A stretch of DNA of 64,000 nucleotides from an uncultured Pelagibacteraceae bacterium. Lineage in GTDB: Bacteria; Pseudomonadota; Alphaproteobacteria; Pelagibacterales; Pelagibacteraceae. Under the pieces are notes generated by a model. That model had not been told where the DNA came from and did no database searches. It worked only from the letters and a program-made list of their open reading frames with translations. The stretch is from positions 1-64,000 of the forward strand of contig CACFIL010000002.1 in assembly GCA_902566315.1 (NCBI GenBank). The letters run 5' to 3'. Positions 8,878 to 17,665 of this stretch are shown here, one piece after another (the first letter of the stretch is position 1; each line of letters begins with the position of its first letter). The position numbers were made by a program, and so were the translations under genes.

Positions 8878-10126
8878 CGACCCTCTTACCTATTAATTTA
8901 AAGTAAACGAACATAAATAATAGCAGTAAAGCAACTATTACAATTGATACAGCTGACCCCATACCAATATCGGAAATAGTAAATCCTTGCTCATAGACAT
9001 TTATTGGCAAGGTTCTAGTTCCAGAGGCACCTCCTGTTAATAAAAAAATATCCTCAAATTTATTAAAGTTCCAAATAAACCTAATCATAAAAAGAATGGA
9101 TATGACAGCTGTTATTTGTGGAAGAGTGATACTAATAAATTTTTGTAAAGGACCAGCGCCGTCCACTTCAGCTGCTTCATATAATTCTTTGGGTACTGCC
9201 TGAAGTCGAGCTAATATAAATAAAAAAGCTAATGGAAAGTATCTCCAAATTTCAAAAATAATTACAGTTGTTAATGCTAATCGTAATTTAAGATCAAAAC
9301 CAAAAAAATTTATTTTTAAATATTTTTGACCTAATAAATTTAAGGGCTCTTGTATGACTTGAAAATTCATCAATAGATTATTTAAAGTTCCACTGTAAGG
9401 GTCTAATAATAACTCCCAAGTATAAGCTAGAGCAACAACTGGGCCCACGTATGGAAAAAGTAAAACACTTCTCATAAATGTTCTTCCAAAAAACTTCTGG
9501 TTCACAAGTTGAGCGGTGAGTATTCCAAATACAATCGAACCGATTGTGCCAAAAAAAGTATAGTAAAAAGTAGTTGATAATAAATCAAAAAATTCATTTT
9601 GAAAAAATACCTTTTTAAAATTCTTAAATGTAAAATTAGTATTTAATAAAATATTATCTGATTTACCTGTTAATTTTGGTTTAATAGTTTTTAATTCTTT
9701 TTTGTTTATTTGTTTGCCATCAGAACTCTTTAATAATATTTGAAAATTTTCCTTGTATTTAGCCTCCCAATTTCCAAAATCACAATAAATTTTATTTGAT
9801 TTAACCCTGCATCTTTCATCTAAATTTATTGGCTTAATATTCTTAGGTAATTTATCTTGAAATTTAACGTCCCTTATTTCTAAAATTAATGAACTATTTC
9901 TAAGTTTATAAATAACCTTTAATTGATCTGGATTATCTTTGATGGATTTAACAATTTTTTTTGCTCTAGGTTCAGGGATCCTTATATCTTTTAATCCAAC
10001 CTCTTTAAAACTTATCCATACATTTGCAAATATTGGAAATAAGATAATTGAAAAAACAAGGAAAACTGCAGGTAATATTAATATATATGCAGTTTTTTTT
10101 TCTATTTTTGAAAGTGTATCACTCAT
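8867..10126 (-). CDS. MalF-like sugar ABC transporter permease with large periplasmic insert
   Basis: First permease of the carbohydrate ABC importer, 419 residues. One membrane segment (about residues 12-34) is followed by roughly 130 charged, Lys-rich residues before the remaining membrane helices. This recalls the periplasmic P2 loop of E. coli MalF rather than the compact (~290-residue) UgpA type. The EAA motif appears as ELYEAAEVDGAGPLQKF. It is separated from the binding-protein gene by 54 bases that hold a strong hairpin. The inserted loop probably contacts the binding protein. Confidence 0.88.
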   Translation of the reverse strand: MSDTLSKIEKKTAYILILPAVFLVFSIILFPIFANVWISFKEVGLKDIRIPEPRAKKIVKSIKDNPDQLKVIYKLRNSSLILEIRDVKFQDKLPKNIKPINLDERCRVKSNKIYCDFGNWEAKYKENFQILLKSSDGKQINKKELKTIKPKLTGKSDNILLNTNFTFKNFKKVFFQNEFFDLLSTTFYYTFFGTIGSIVFGILTAQLVNQKFFGRTFMRSVLLFPYVGPVVALAYTWELLLDPYSGTLNNLLMNFQVIQEPLNLLGQKYLKINFFGFDLKLRLALTTVIIFEIWRYFPLAFLFILARLQAVPKELYEAAEVDGAGPLQKFISITLPQITAVISILFMIRFIWNFNKFEDIFLLTGGASGTRTLPINVYEQGFTISDIGMGSAVSIVIVALLLLFMFVYFKLIGKRVDES

Positions 10127-10128
10127 AA

Positions 10129-10160
10129 TAAAAGCGGATAATACATATTATCCGCTTTTA
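10129..10160 (-). terminator. Perfect hairpin between binding-protein and permease genes
   Basis: Inverted repeat with 13-base perfect arms (TAAAAGCGGATAA at 10129-10141 and its complement at 10148-10160) around a 6-base loop. It sits downstream of the solute-binding-protein stop on the minus strand and 3 bases before the MalF-like start. No T-tract follows the stem on the minus strand, so an mRNA 3'-end stabiliser or attenuator is more likely than a full terminator. It would allow more binding-protein than permease message. Confidence 0.75.
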
Positions 10161-10180
10161 TTTAAATTTAAATTATTAGA

Positions 10181-11509
10181 TTAAAATTGAGAGAGTTTTT
10201 GATTGATCATATCTACTGCTTGATCAATATCAATCTGTCCATCAACATAAAGTCTAGTTATTCTATTAATAAACTTGTTATTAATAATTTTAGAAGCTCT
10301 AGAAAGTTCACCTTCTTTTACACCCCATCTTTGAGCTTTATCTAATCCAGCAACAATATTATTTATAACATCCTCTGAATATAAGTCTGATAAAGGTGCT
10401 TTTCTATCAACTCCAACAGGTAATTTACTCCATGCTTTTGTAAACGCCTCAGGATCGCTCGAGTTTCCTCTTCTAACAGGAAATTTACCTTCTGGTGCGA
10501 TTGAAAGTGTCTTGGTGTAACCTTCATCCATTGAGTATTTGATAAATGCACTTGCTTCTTCTGTATCAGCATCTGCTGTTATTCCAAAGTATCTTACATC
10601 AGCCCATGCAGCCCCTTTTTTATTATTAGGACCACTTAAGTTTGTAATGAAACCAGTTTTTGAAGCTAACTCCCCAGATGTTGGATCACTATTTATTGTT
10701 GGCGGAGCTGAATCTCTTAAACCAGCTAGTTCATCCATAATAAATGGAGACCAAATTATCATTGGTGTTTTTCCTGCAAAATACAATTCTCTTGATTGCT
10801 TCCAGTATAATTCTCCTGGAGGACTTGCATTTGCAATAACTTTATAAAACTCTAAAGAAGCTTTTAACTTTTTACCTTGTTTTCTTATTGCACCTTTTTT
10901 AACAACATTTACTCCATTTGCTAAAAGAACATGCTCTAAAACTTGACTCATAAAGTTTTCATCAGTTTTCGTTGCAGCAACAAAACCAAACATTCCATCT
11001 CCAGAAAGTGCTTCAACTGCCTTTGTTATATTTTCATAACTTGTTGGTGGCTCAAGTCCTGCTTTTTCAAATAAGTCTTTTCTATAAACGACCATTTGCG
11101 TCCAACCATCAACTGGCACAGCTGCTATTTTTGATCCTTTTTTAGCCATGTTTAAGGCACCTGGTGCAAAAGTTTTTTTACCAAGTTCTTTTACAACTGC
11201 ATTATTTGCATCAACATCTAGTATTCCAGCTTCTGCCCAAGGTAATACATACTGTAAAGTATGATAGATTACATCAGGTAGATCACCCGCTGCTGCTGCT
11301 GCAGTTGCTCTTGTTCCTAAATCTTTTTCTTCTACAGGAATAACTTCAACTTTGATGCCAGTTTTAGCTTCAAAATCTTTAGCCATTGCCTCTTGTTTAG
11401 CCATTCTAGCTGGCTGAACCTCTGTAGTCCAAAAAGTGATGTCTGCGTAACTAATATTTGAAATTAAAAATATAAGCGTGCAAACAGTTATTATTATTTT
11501 TTTAATCAT
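10181..11509 (-). CDS. Sugar ABC transporter substrate-binding protein (family 1)
   Basis: Periplasmic binding protein of the MalE/UgpB (SBP family 1) type, 442 residues. A clear signal peptide (MIKKIIITVCTLIFLISNISYA) precedes the mature start DITFWTTEVQ. The internal pattern LPDVIYHTLQYVLPWAEAGILD is typical of the family's domain I. It is first in the operon with the two permeases, the GH63 hydrolase, alcohol dehydrogenase and amidotransferase. Ligand specificity cannot be read directly. The hydrolase suggests a glycosylated glycerol/glycerate compound. Confidence 0.9.
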   Translation of the reverse strand: MIKKIIITVCTLIFLISNISYADITFWTTEVQPARMAKQEAMAKDFEAKTGIKVEVIPVEEKDLGTRATAAAAAGDLPDVIYHTLQYVLPWAEAGILDVDANNAVVKELGKKTFAPGALNMAKKGSKIAAVPVDGWTQMVVYRKDLFEKAGLEPPTSYENITKAVEALSGDGMFGFVAATKTDENFMSQVLEHVLLANGVNVVKKGAIRKQGKKLKASLEFYKVIANASPPGELYWKQSRELYFAGKTPMIIWSPFIMDELAGLRDSAPPTINSDPTSGELASKTGFITNLSGPNNKKGAAWADVRYFGITADADTEEASAFIKYSMDEGYTKTLSIAPEGKFPVRRGNSSDPEAFTKAWSKLPVGVDRKAPLSDLYSEDVINNIVAGLDKAQRWGVKEGELSRASKIINNKFINRITRLYVDGQIDIDQAVDMINQKLSQF

Positions 11510-11619
11510 TGATTCCCCTCTTTTCGTTGATTAACTAAGCAAATCTATCAGTGAGATAAATGAATGACAATAAATTAAAAAAGTCTACCTTATTCAAAAA
11601 GTCAATAAATATAATATTT

Positions 11620-12576
11620 TTAAATTGAAAATTTTTTATTTTTTAGAATTGCTCTAATCATTCTGAACATTAAGGGAATTTTTTTTGAATTAAATTTTTT
11701 TAAAATAAAAGGCGCGATTTCTCTTACAAGTTGTTCGCCTTCTACAGTATCATTTGCCATAAACTTTTTTTTAGCACTTTTGAAAGTAAAACCTTGTCCC
11801 AAATAGTTTCCCATTTTGCTATTTCTTCCACCCGCAGCACTTACATACAGGTCTCCAACTCCTGCTAGACTTAAAACGGTTTCTTCTTTTCCTTTCAATT
11901 GTCTGGTTAAGTATTTCATTTCTGATAGTGATTTTTGAAATAGACTTGACGATTTATTCAAACTTAAACCAGAACCAATTATCATGGAATAAATATTTTT
12001 TATTGCTGAACATATTTCAATACCAATAATATCTGTAGAATATTCTATCAAATAATATTTGGTTGAAATCATTTTACCTAACAATTTTGCAAATTTAATG
12101 TTTTTGTTAGCTATAATTACACTAGTTTGTCTTTTTCTAACTAATTCCTTAGCTAAACAAGGTCCCTTCAAAACTGATACATTTAATTTTGGATTATTTT
12201 TTAGAAGAGTTTGAGAAATAGTTGTAATTTTTTTATTTTTCTTTTCATATTTGAGACCTTTTGTAAGAACTAAAACTGGAGATTTTACTTTATACTTTTT
12301 AAATTCTTTACCAACAAAATTAATACCTGATAAACTTAATGCAATAACAATAAGATCATATTTTTCAAGAAATAATTTCTTAGAATATTTTTTAAATATT
12401 AGTTTTTTTGAAAGATTAATTTTTAAACCTGAATGAAATTTATTTTTTGATGATAAATTTTTAATAAATCTTTGGTTATATGGTTCTGTAATTAATACTT
12501 TATTATTATTATCTATACATGGAACAGAGAACGCTGATCCCATGGCTCCACCACCAATAATTAGAATTTTTTTCAT
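11620..12576 (-). CDS. gpsA: Glycerol-3-phosphate dehydrogenase [NAD(P)+]-like
   Basis: Soluble NAD(P)-dependent dehydrogenase interconverting glycerol-3-phosphate and dihydroxyacetone phosphate. From the ATG at 12576 it is 318 residues, beginning MKKILIIGGGAMGSAF, a Rossmann GGGAMG. GPCLAKEL and SAIKNIYSMIIG match the conserved lysine regions, and AGVGDLYVSAAGGRNSKMG is the GpsA GD/RN signature. An in-frame upstream start at 12615 would add 13 hydrophobic residues before the nucleotide-binding strand, so the internal ATG is preferred. It is divergent from tmm and lies 110 bases upstream of the sugar operon. It shows many substitutions, so a catabolic G3P dehydrogenase distinct from the biosynthetic one is possible. 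Confidence 0.82.
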   Translation of the reverse strand: MKKILIIGGGAMGSAFSVPCIDNNNKVLITEPYNQRFIKNLSSKNKFHSGLKINLSKKLIFKKYSKKLFLEKYDLIVIALSLSGINFVGKEFKKYKVKSPVLVLTKGLKYEKKNKKITTISQTLLKNNPKLNVSVLKGPCLAKELVRKRQTSVIIANKNIKFAKLLGKMISTKYYLIEYSTDIIGIEICSAIKNIYSMIIGSGLSLNKSSSLFQKSLSEMKYLTRQLKGKEETVLSLAGVGDLYVSAAGGRNSKMGNYLGQGFTFKSAKKKFMANDTVEGEQLVREIAPFILKKFNSKKIPLMFRMIRAILKNKKFSI

Positions 12577-12690
12577 AAATAAATTCACTAAAAATAAACT
12601 ATTCATTAATAACAAGTAAATTTAAAGAAAAAATAGTTTTATTTTTTTGATTTTATTAATAAGATAAATTTTTAAAATTATACAATTTAT

Positions 12691-14019
12691 ATGAATAAAA
12701 TAGCAATAATCGGTGCAGGGCCTTGTGGTTTATCGATGTTAAGAGCCTTCGAGCATGCTGAGCAAAAGGGAGAAGAAGTTCCAGAAATAGTGTGTTTTGA
12801 AAAACAAGATGATTGGGGAGGACTATGGAACTACAGTTGGAGAACCGGTTCAGATCAATATGGTGATCCTATCCCCAATAGTATGTATAGATATTTATGG
12901 TCAAATGGACCAAAAGAATGTTTGGAATTTGCAGATTATTCTTTTGATGAGCATTTTGGAAAACCTATTCCATCTTTTCCACCTAGAGAAGTGTTATTTA
13001 ATTATATAATTGGAAGAGTAAGTAAAGGAAACATTAAAAGCAAAATTAAATTTAGCACAAGTGTAAAGAGTGTAAACTATAATTCAGATAAATTTGAAGT
13101 AAGCTATCAAGATAAAACTAACAATAAAATTTTGTCTGACAAGTTTGATTATGTAGTTGTTTCAACTGGACATTTTTCAGTTCCATTTATTCCTGAATAC
13201 AAGGGTATGAATTCTTTTCCAGGAAGAATAATGCATTCTCATGATTTCAGAGATGCTGAAGAATTTAGAGGTAAAAATGTGATAGTGCTTGGAAGCAGTT
13301 ATTCAGCTGAGGATGTTGCTTTGCAATGTAATAAATATGGAGCTAAAAGTGTAACCATAGGTTATAGACATAATCCAATGGGTTTTAAATGGCCTTCTGG
13401 TATGAAAGAAGTTTACTATCTAGATAGATTAGAGGGTAACAAAGCAATTTTTAAAGATGGTACAGAGCAAGAAGCAGATGTAATTATATTATGCACTGGA
13501 TACCTGCATCATTTTCCATTTTTGAACGAAAAACTAAGTCTTAAAACTCACAACAGATTATATCCACCAAAATTATACAAAGGAGTAGTTTGGCAAGATA
13601 ATCACAAGCTAATGTACCTAGGTATGCAGGATCAATTTCATACTTTTAATATGTTTGATTGCCAAGCATGGTTCGCAAGGGATGTGATAATGAATAAAAT
13701 TAAGATTCCAAATGATAGTGAAATAGAAAAAGATATTTCTAAATGGGTTTCTATGGAAGAAAAATTAGAAAATCCTGATCAAATGATTGATTTTCAAACT
13801 GAGTATACTAAAGAGCTTCATGATATGTCAGATTATCCAAAAATTGATTTTGAATTGATAAGAAAACATTTTAAAGATTGGGAACATCATAAAATGGATG
13901 ATATTTCAACTTACAGAAATAAATCTTTTTCATCACCTGTTACTGGATCCATAGCTCCTATTCACCATACACCTTGGTCATCTGCAATGGATGACTCTAT
14001 GGATACGTTTTTAAAATAA
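12691..14019 (+). CDS. tmm: Trimethylamine monooxygenase (flavin-containing monooxygenase)
   Basis: NADPH- and FAD-dependent monooxygenase that converts trimethylamine to trimethylamine N-oxide. The 442 residues match bacterial Tmm. Motifs in order: FAD GAGPCG (residues 8-13), FMO signature FPGRIMHSHDFRD (about 167-179), NADP site GSSYSAED (about 195-202), and the late CTGYLHHFPFL. The neighbourhood (TMAO transporter and TMAO demethylase within 8 kb) strongly supports TMA as substrate; dimethyl sulfide can also be oxidised by this family. It stands alone on plus, with a 75-base divergent region from gpsA, and runs tail to tail with glpK with only 6 bases between stops. Confidence 0.93.
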   Translation: MNKIAIIGAGPCGLSMLRAFEHAEQKGEEVPEIVCFEKQDDWGGLWNYSWRTGSDQYGDPIPNSMYRYLWSNGPKECLEFADYSFDEHFGKPIPSFPPREVLFNYIIGRVSKGNIKSKIKFSTSVKSVNYNSDKFEVSYQDKTNNKILSDKFDYVVVSTGHFSVPFIPEYKGMNSFPGRIMHSHDFRDAEEFRGKNVIVLGSSYSAEDVALQCNKYGAKSVTIGYRHNPMGFKWPSGMKEVYYLDRLEGNKAIFKDGTEQEADVIILCTGYLHHFPFLNEKLSLKTHNRLYPPKLYKGVVWQDNHKLMYLGMQDQFHTFNMFDCQAWFARDVIMNKIKIPNDSEIEKDISKWVSMEEKLENPDQMIDFQTEYTKELHDMSDYPKIDFELIRKHFKDWEHHKMDDISTYRNKSFSSPVTGSIAPIHHTPWSSAMDDSMDTFLK

Positions 14020-14025
14020 TAAGAT

Positions 14026-15504
14026 TTACAATAAGGTTTTATCAACTGATAATTTCCACCCATTCAATAGTTTTTTTCTAACAGTGTGAGTTAATTTAGG
14101 TCTAAAAGTTTTGTCTTTTTTCCATTTTCTACTTATTTGGTCTAATGATTTAAATACTCCAATTTGGTATCCAGCAAACAAAGCAACTCCAAGTGCTGTA
14201 GTTTCCAAAACTTTAGGTCTTTCTGTTTTAATATCTATAATATTTGCCAAAAACTGAGAAAACCAGTCGTTTTTCACCATTCCTCCGTCAATTTTTACTA
14301 TATTTGGCTTTAATCCATCTTTTCTCATAGCATTAAATAGATCATAACTTTGATATGCCACAGATTCAATAACTGCTCTTACTAAGGTTTTCCAATCACT
14401 ATCTCTAGTTAATCCAGTTATAACTCCTCTTGCTTCAGGTCTCCAGTATGGAGCTCCCAGTCCACTAAAAGCTGGTACAACATATACACCTTCATTATTT
14501 TTTTTTGATTTAGCAATTTGTTCTGTGTCATAAGCATTATTAATTAATTTTAACTTATCTCTTAACCACTGAACACCTGCGCCAGCGATAAAAATTGAAC
14601 CTTCAAGAGCAAAAGTATTTTTTCCATTTAATCTGTAACAAATTGTGGTTAGTAATTTATTTTTTGAAAAAATCTTTTTCGACCCAGTATTCATTATTAC
14701 AAAAGCACCTGTGCCATAAGTACTTTTAATTGAGCCTTTTTTAAAACAAGATTGTCCTACAGCTGCAGCTTGTTGATCACCCAAAACTGCAGATATAGGA
14801 ATTTCATATCCAATAATTTTTTTATTTGTTGATCCAAAATTATCCGCTGAATTTTTTACATCAGGTAAAATACTTTTTGAGATATTGAGCTTTTTTAAAA
14901 TTTCTTTGTCCCAAGTGTTATTATTTATATTAAACAACATTGTTCTACTTGCATTTGTTGCCTCTGTTAAATGATGTTGTCCATTAGTTAGTTTCCAAAT
15001 TAAGAAAGTATCAACAGTGCCAAATAATAAATTATTAGATTTTTGAAGTTTCTTCGAAATTTTTACGTTTTCTAAGATCCATTTAATTTTAGTAGCTGAA
15101 AAATATGGATCAATAAATAAACCAGTTTTTCTTCTAAAAATATTTTCATATTTTTTTTGCTTAAGCTTTTCACAGTAATCATGAGTTCTTCTGTCTTGCC
15201 AAACAATTGCATTGTATACTGGTTTACCCGTTTTCTTGTTCCAAAGAATAGTTGTCTCTCTCTGGTTGGTTATTCCAATACTTAATATTTTTCCTTTTAG
15301 AAGAGATGCTTTTTTAATTACTTTTTTTAAAGCTTTAAGAGTTGTTAACCAAATTTCATTTGGATTATGCTCTACCCATCCATTTTTTGGAAAGTATTGG
15401 TTAAATTCAAACTGAGATGTAAATTTTATATTGCCATCTAAATCAAAGAGAATTGCTCTAGACGATGTTGTACCTTGGTCGATAGCAACAAGAAATTTTT
15501 TCAC
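14026..15504 (-). CDS. glpK: Glycerol kinase
   Basis: FGGY-family ATP-dependent kinase producing sn-glycerol-3-phosphate, 492 residues (typical 495-505). The N-terminal phosphate-binding loop DQGTTSSRAILFD, the INQRETT-type segment TNQRETTILWNK and the late VDGGMVKNDWFSQF and LGVALFAGYQIG stretches are characteristic. It begins 4 bases after the tmoW stop, so it is transcribed with the TMAO transporter. That is an odd partner. Together with the gpsA-like gene 1.4 kb away it gives glycerol to G3P to DHAP. No GlpF is visible in the window. Confidence 0.93.
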   Translation of the reverse strand: MKKFLVAIDQGTTSSRAILFDLDGNIKFTSQFEFNQYFPKNGWVEHNPNEIWLTTLKALKKVIKKASLLKGKILSIGITNQRETTILWNKKTGKPVYNAIVWQDRRTHDYCEKLKQKKYENIFRRKTGLFIDPYFSATKIKWILENVKISKKLQKSNNLLFGTVDTFLIWKLTNGQHHLTEATNASRTMLFNINNNTWDKEILKKLNISKSILPDVKNSADNFGSTNKKIIGYEIPISAVLGDQQAAAVGQSCFKKGSIKSTYGTGAFVIMNTGSKKIFSKNKLLTTICYRLNGKNTFALEGSIFIAGAGVQWLRDKLKLINNAYDTEQIAKSKKNNEGVYVVPAFSGLGAPYWRPEARGVITGLTRDSDWKTLVRAVIESVAYQSYDLFNAMRKDGLKPNIVKIDGGMVKNDWFSQFLANIIDIKTERPKVLETTALGVALFAGYQIGVFKSLDQISRKWKKDKTFRPKLTHTVRKKLLNGWKLSVDKTLL

Positions 15505-15508
15505 AATT

Positions 15509-17662
15509 TTAGTCTATACCTAAATGTTTTTTTCTTTGTCCTACCCAAGTTCTAATTAAATTATCGAAAATTAGTCCAATAAATGCAACACAAATTCCAA
15601 GTGTTAATCCAATACCTGCACCTTTTTTATCTGACAAAGCTTTTAAAATATACTGACCCAAATCCTCTGTTCCAATAAAAGCTCCGATAATCACCATAAA
15701 TAATGCAAAAACTATTGTTTGATTAAGCCCTAACATCATGTGTGGAAATGCTAATGGAAATTCTATTTTAAATAGTCTTTGAAACTTTGTGACACCTGAC
15801 ATCGTTGCAGCATCATGTAGTCCAGCTGGAACACTTCTGAGACCCTCAATTGTGTATCTTGTTGCTGGTATCGTAGCATAAACTATTACAGCAATTAAAA
15901 CTGAAGTATCTGTAATTCCAAAAAGCATCATCACAGGAATTAAATATACAAAAGATGGAAAAGTTTGAAATATATCACAAACATTTAACATAAAGTTTGT
16001 AGAATGTTTATTTTGAAAACATAAAGTTCCAACAGTAAATCCAATTGTGCAAGATACTAGTACACCAAATGTTGCCATGTATGTGGTTACTAAAGCTCTA
16101 TCCCACCATGGGCTTAGAGCTATAAATAAAGTTAAACCACAAACAACTAAAGCAGATCTAACTCCACCAATTAAATATCCAGCTCCAACGACTAGAACTA
16201 ATGTGGCTACGGCTGGCATTCTCAAATATAAAGCTCTCATCGGTTGGAGTACGTCAACAATTAGCCAAGTGTTAAATGCTTTTATATATACAAAGAAAGT
16301 ATCAAATATCCAGTCAACACCTTTATTCCAAAAGTCTGCTGTTGATATTCCTTTATTATGCGGAACTTCAAATAAATAATTATACCCGTCTTTAAAATAA
16401 ATTGATCCAAAGTAAGCTAATAGAATACCTACTATTACTATAACTCCAAAGAATAATGAATTTTTATTTCGTTGAAAAAAATTTAAATTACCAAAATAAT
16501 CAACCTGTTTATTTGCCCAAGCTAAAGACATCTTATCTAATAAAATTGCGATCAAACTAATACAAAGACCTGCCTCTAATGCTAATCCAATATTCAACTG
16601 ATTTAGAGCTAATAATAAATTAAAACCTAAACCTTTTGCTCCTATAAATGCAGAGATAACTGCCATAGAAAAACACACCATTATAACTTGGTTAACTCCT
16701 ATTAAAATATCTCTTCTCGCTGTTGGAATTAATACTTTTGACATTAGTTGCCAGTTACTACATCCACTCATTCTACCAGCTTCAATTACCTCTGGGGGGA
16801 CAGCCCTTAAACCTAATAAAGTTAATAGTATCATTGGGGGCACAGCAACAATCATTGTTATAATTACTGCAGCATGGTCTCCTACCCCAAAAAGAACTAG
16901 TGCAGGAACTAATACCGCATACTGGGGCATCGTCTGCATAACTAAAAGTATTGGATATAAAGCTTTTTCTACTCTTTTGCTTTTGTATGCCGCAACACCC
17001 AAACCTAAACCAAAAATAAATGAAAGAGGTGCTGCAACTAATATAAAAGAAAGTGTTTGCATAGACGGTTTCCATTGTCCAAATATTGAAATGTAAGTCA
17101 TTGATAAAAGTGCATATAAGGCCAATCCTTTACCTCCTAACTTATAAGCAAGTATCGCTGATCCTGCTGCTACAATAGTCCAAGGTAAGCCTGGTAATTC
17201 TGCCCAGGGATTAGCATCAATCCAATCCCAACTAGTAAAAGCAACAATTGTTTCAAGACCGCCTAATAAAATCTCTCTAATTAATTCTATTAGAAAAGTC
17301 ATAAATGCCGTTAGGTTTCTAGTTATTTGTAAAACTAAAGGTCGTGTTTTATATTCCTGCGTATCTTCATTCCAAAATTCCATTGGCATCCAATCATTCA
17401 TTAAAAAAAACAATGAATCATTTATCCAAATTGGAAGCCATCCAAGTAATGGTGGTAATCTCCAGAAAACATCAAAAGCGTAATATCTAACCTCTTTACC
17501 TAGAAATACGAAGGCACTCTGATTAGGATCTTTTACAAATTCTGCTTGTCCTCTAATAAATTTGTAAGTTTCAGGAACATCAATTGCAAAGCATAGTGCA
17601 AAAAATACAGCTAATAAAAATAACCATTGAAACAATTTAGGATATTTTTTAAGTAATTCCAT
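15509..17662 (-). CDS. tmoW: TMAO ABC transporter permease (duplicated, 717 residues)
   Basis: Inner-membrane permease of the glycine-betaine/OpuA class. It contains two homologous BPD-type domains in one chain: the first has the EAA-like loop VPPEVIEAGRMSGCSNWQL (about residue 290), the second VPAGLHDAATMSGVTKFQRL (about residue 620). Between them lie extra membrane helices. Single-domain ProW proteins are about 280-350 residues, so this is an internal duplication-fusion. It follows the ATPase gene by 3 bases. Assignment to TMAO rather than betaine rests on adjacent tmm, tmoX and tdm; the fold alone would only say quaternary-amine transporter. Confidence 0.88.
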   Translation of the reverse strand: MELLKKYPKLFQWLFLLAVFFALCFAIDVPETYKFIRGQAEFVKDPNQSAFVFLGKEVRYYAFDVFWRLPPLLGWLPIWINDSLFFLMNDWMPMEFWNEDTQEYKTRPLVLQITRNLTAFMTFLIELIREILLGGLETIVAFTSWDWIDANPWAELPGLPWTIVAAGSAILAYKLGGKGLALYALLSMTYISIFGQWKPSMQTLSFILVAAPLSFIFGLGLGVAAYKSKRVEKALYPILLVMQTMPQYAVLVPALVLFGVGDHAAVIITMIVAVPPMILLTLLGLRAVPPEVIEAGRMSGCSNWQLMSKVLIPTARRDILIGVNQVIMVCFSMAVISAFIGAKGLGFNLLLALNQLNIGLALEAGLCISLIAILLDKMSLAWANKQVDYFGNLNFFQRNKNSLFFGVIVIVGILLAYFGSIYFKDGYNYLFEVPHNKGISTADFWNKGVDWIFDTFFVYIKAFNTWLIVDVLQPMRALYLRMPAVATLVLVVGAGYLIGGVRSALVVCGLTLFIALSPWWDRALVTTYMATFGVLVSCTIGFTVGTLCFQNKHSTNFMLNVCDIFQTFPSFVYLIPVMMLFGITDTSVLIAVIVYATIPATRYTIEGLRSVPAGLHDAATMSGVTKFQRLFKIEFPLAFPHMMLGLNQTIVFALFMVIIGAFIGTEDLGQYILKALSDKKGAGIGLTLGICVAFIGLIFDNLIRTWVGQRKKHLGID

Positions 17663-17665
17663 AAT

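Noticed and set aside
10539-10847. 102-codon open frame on plus, opposite the sugar-binding protein
   Set aside because: It lies wholly inside a well-supported signal-peptide-bearing gene on the other strand and shows no recognisable domain; treated as a shadow.
12577-12615. Upstream start for the gpsA-like gene
   Set aside because: Would put 13 hydrophobic residues before the Rossmann strand of a soluble enzyme; the internal ATG directly precedes MKKILIIGGG.
16047-16379. 110-codon open frame antisense to tmoW
   Set aside because: Contained in conserved permease coding sequence; no independent support.
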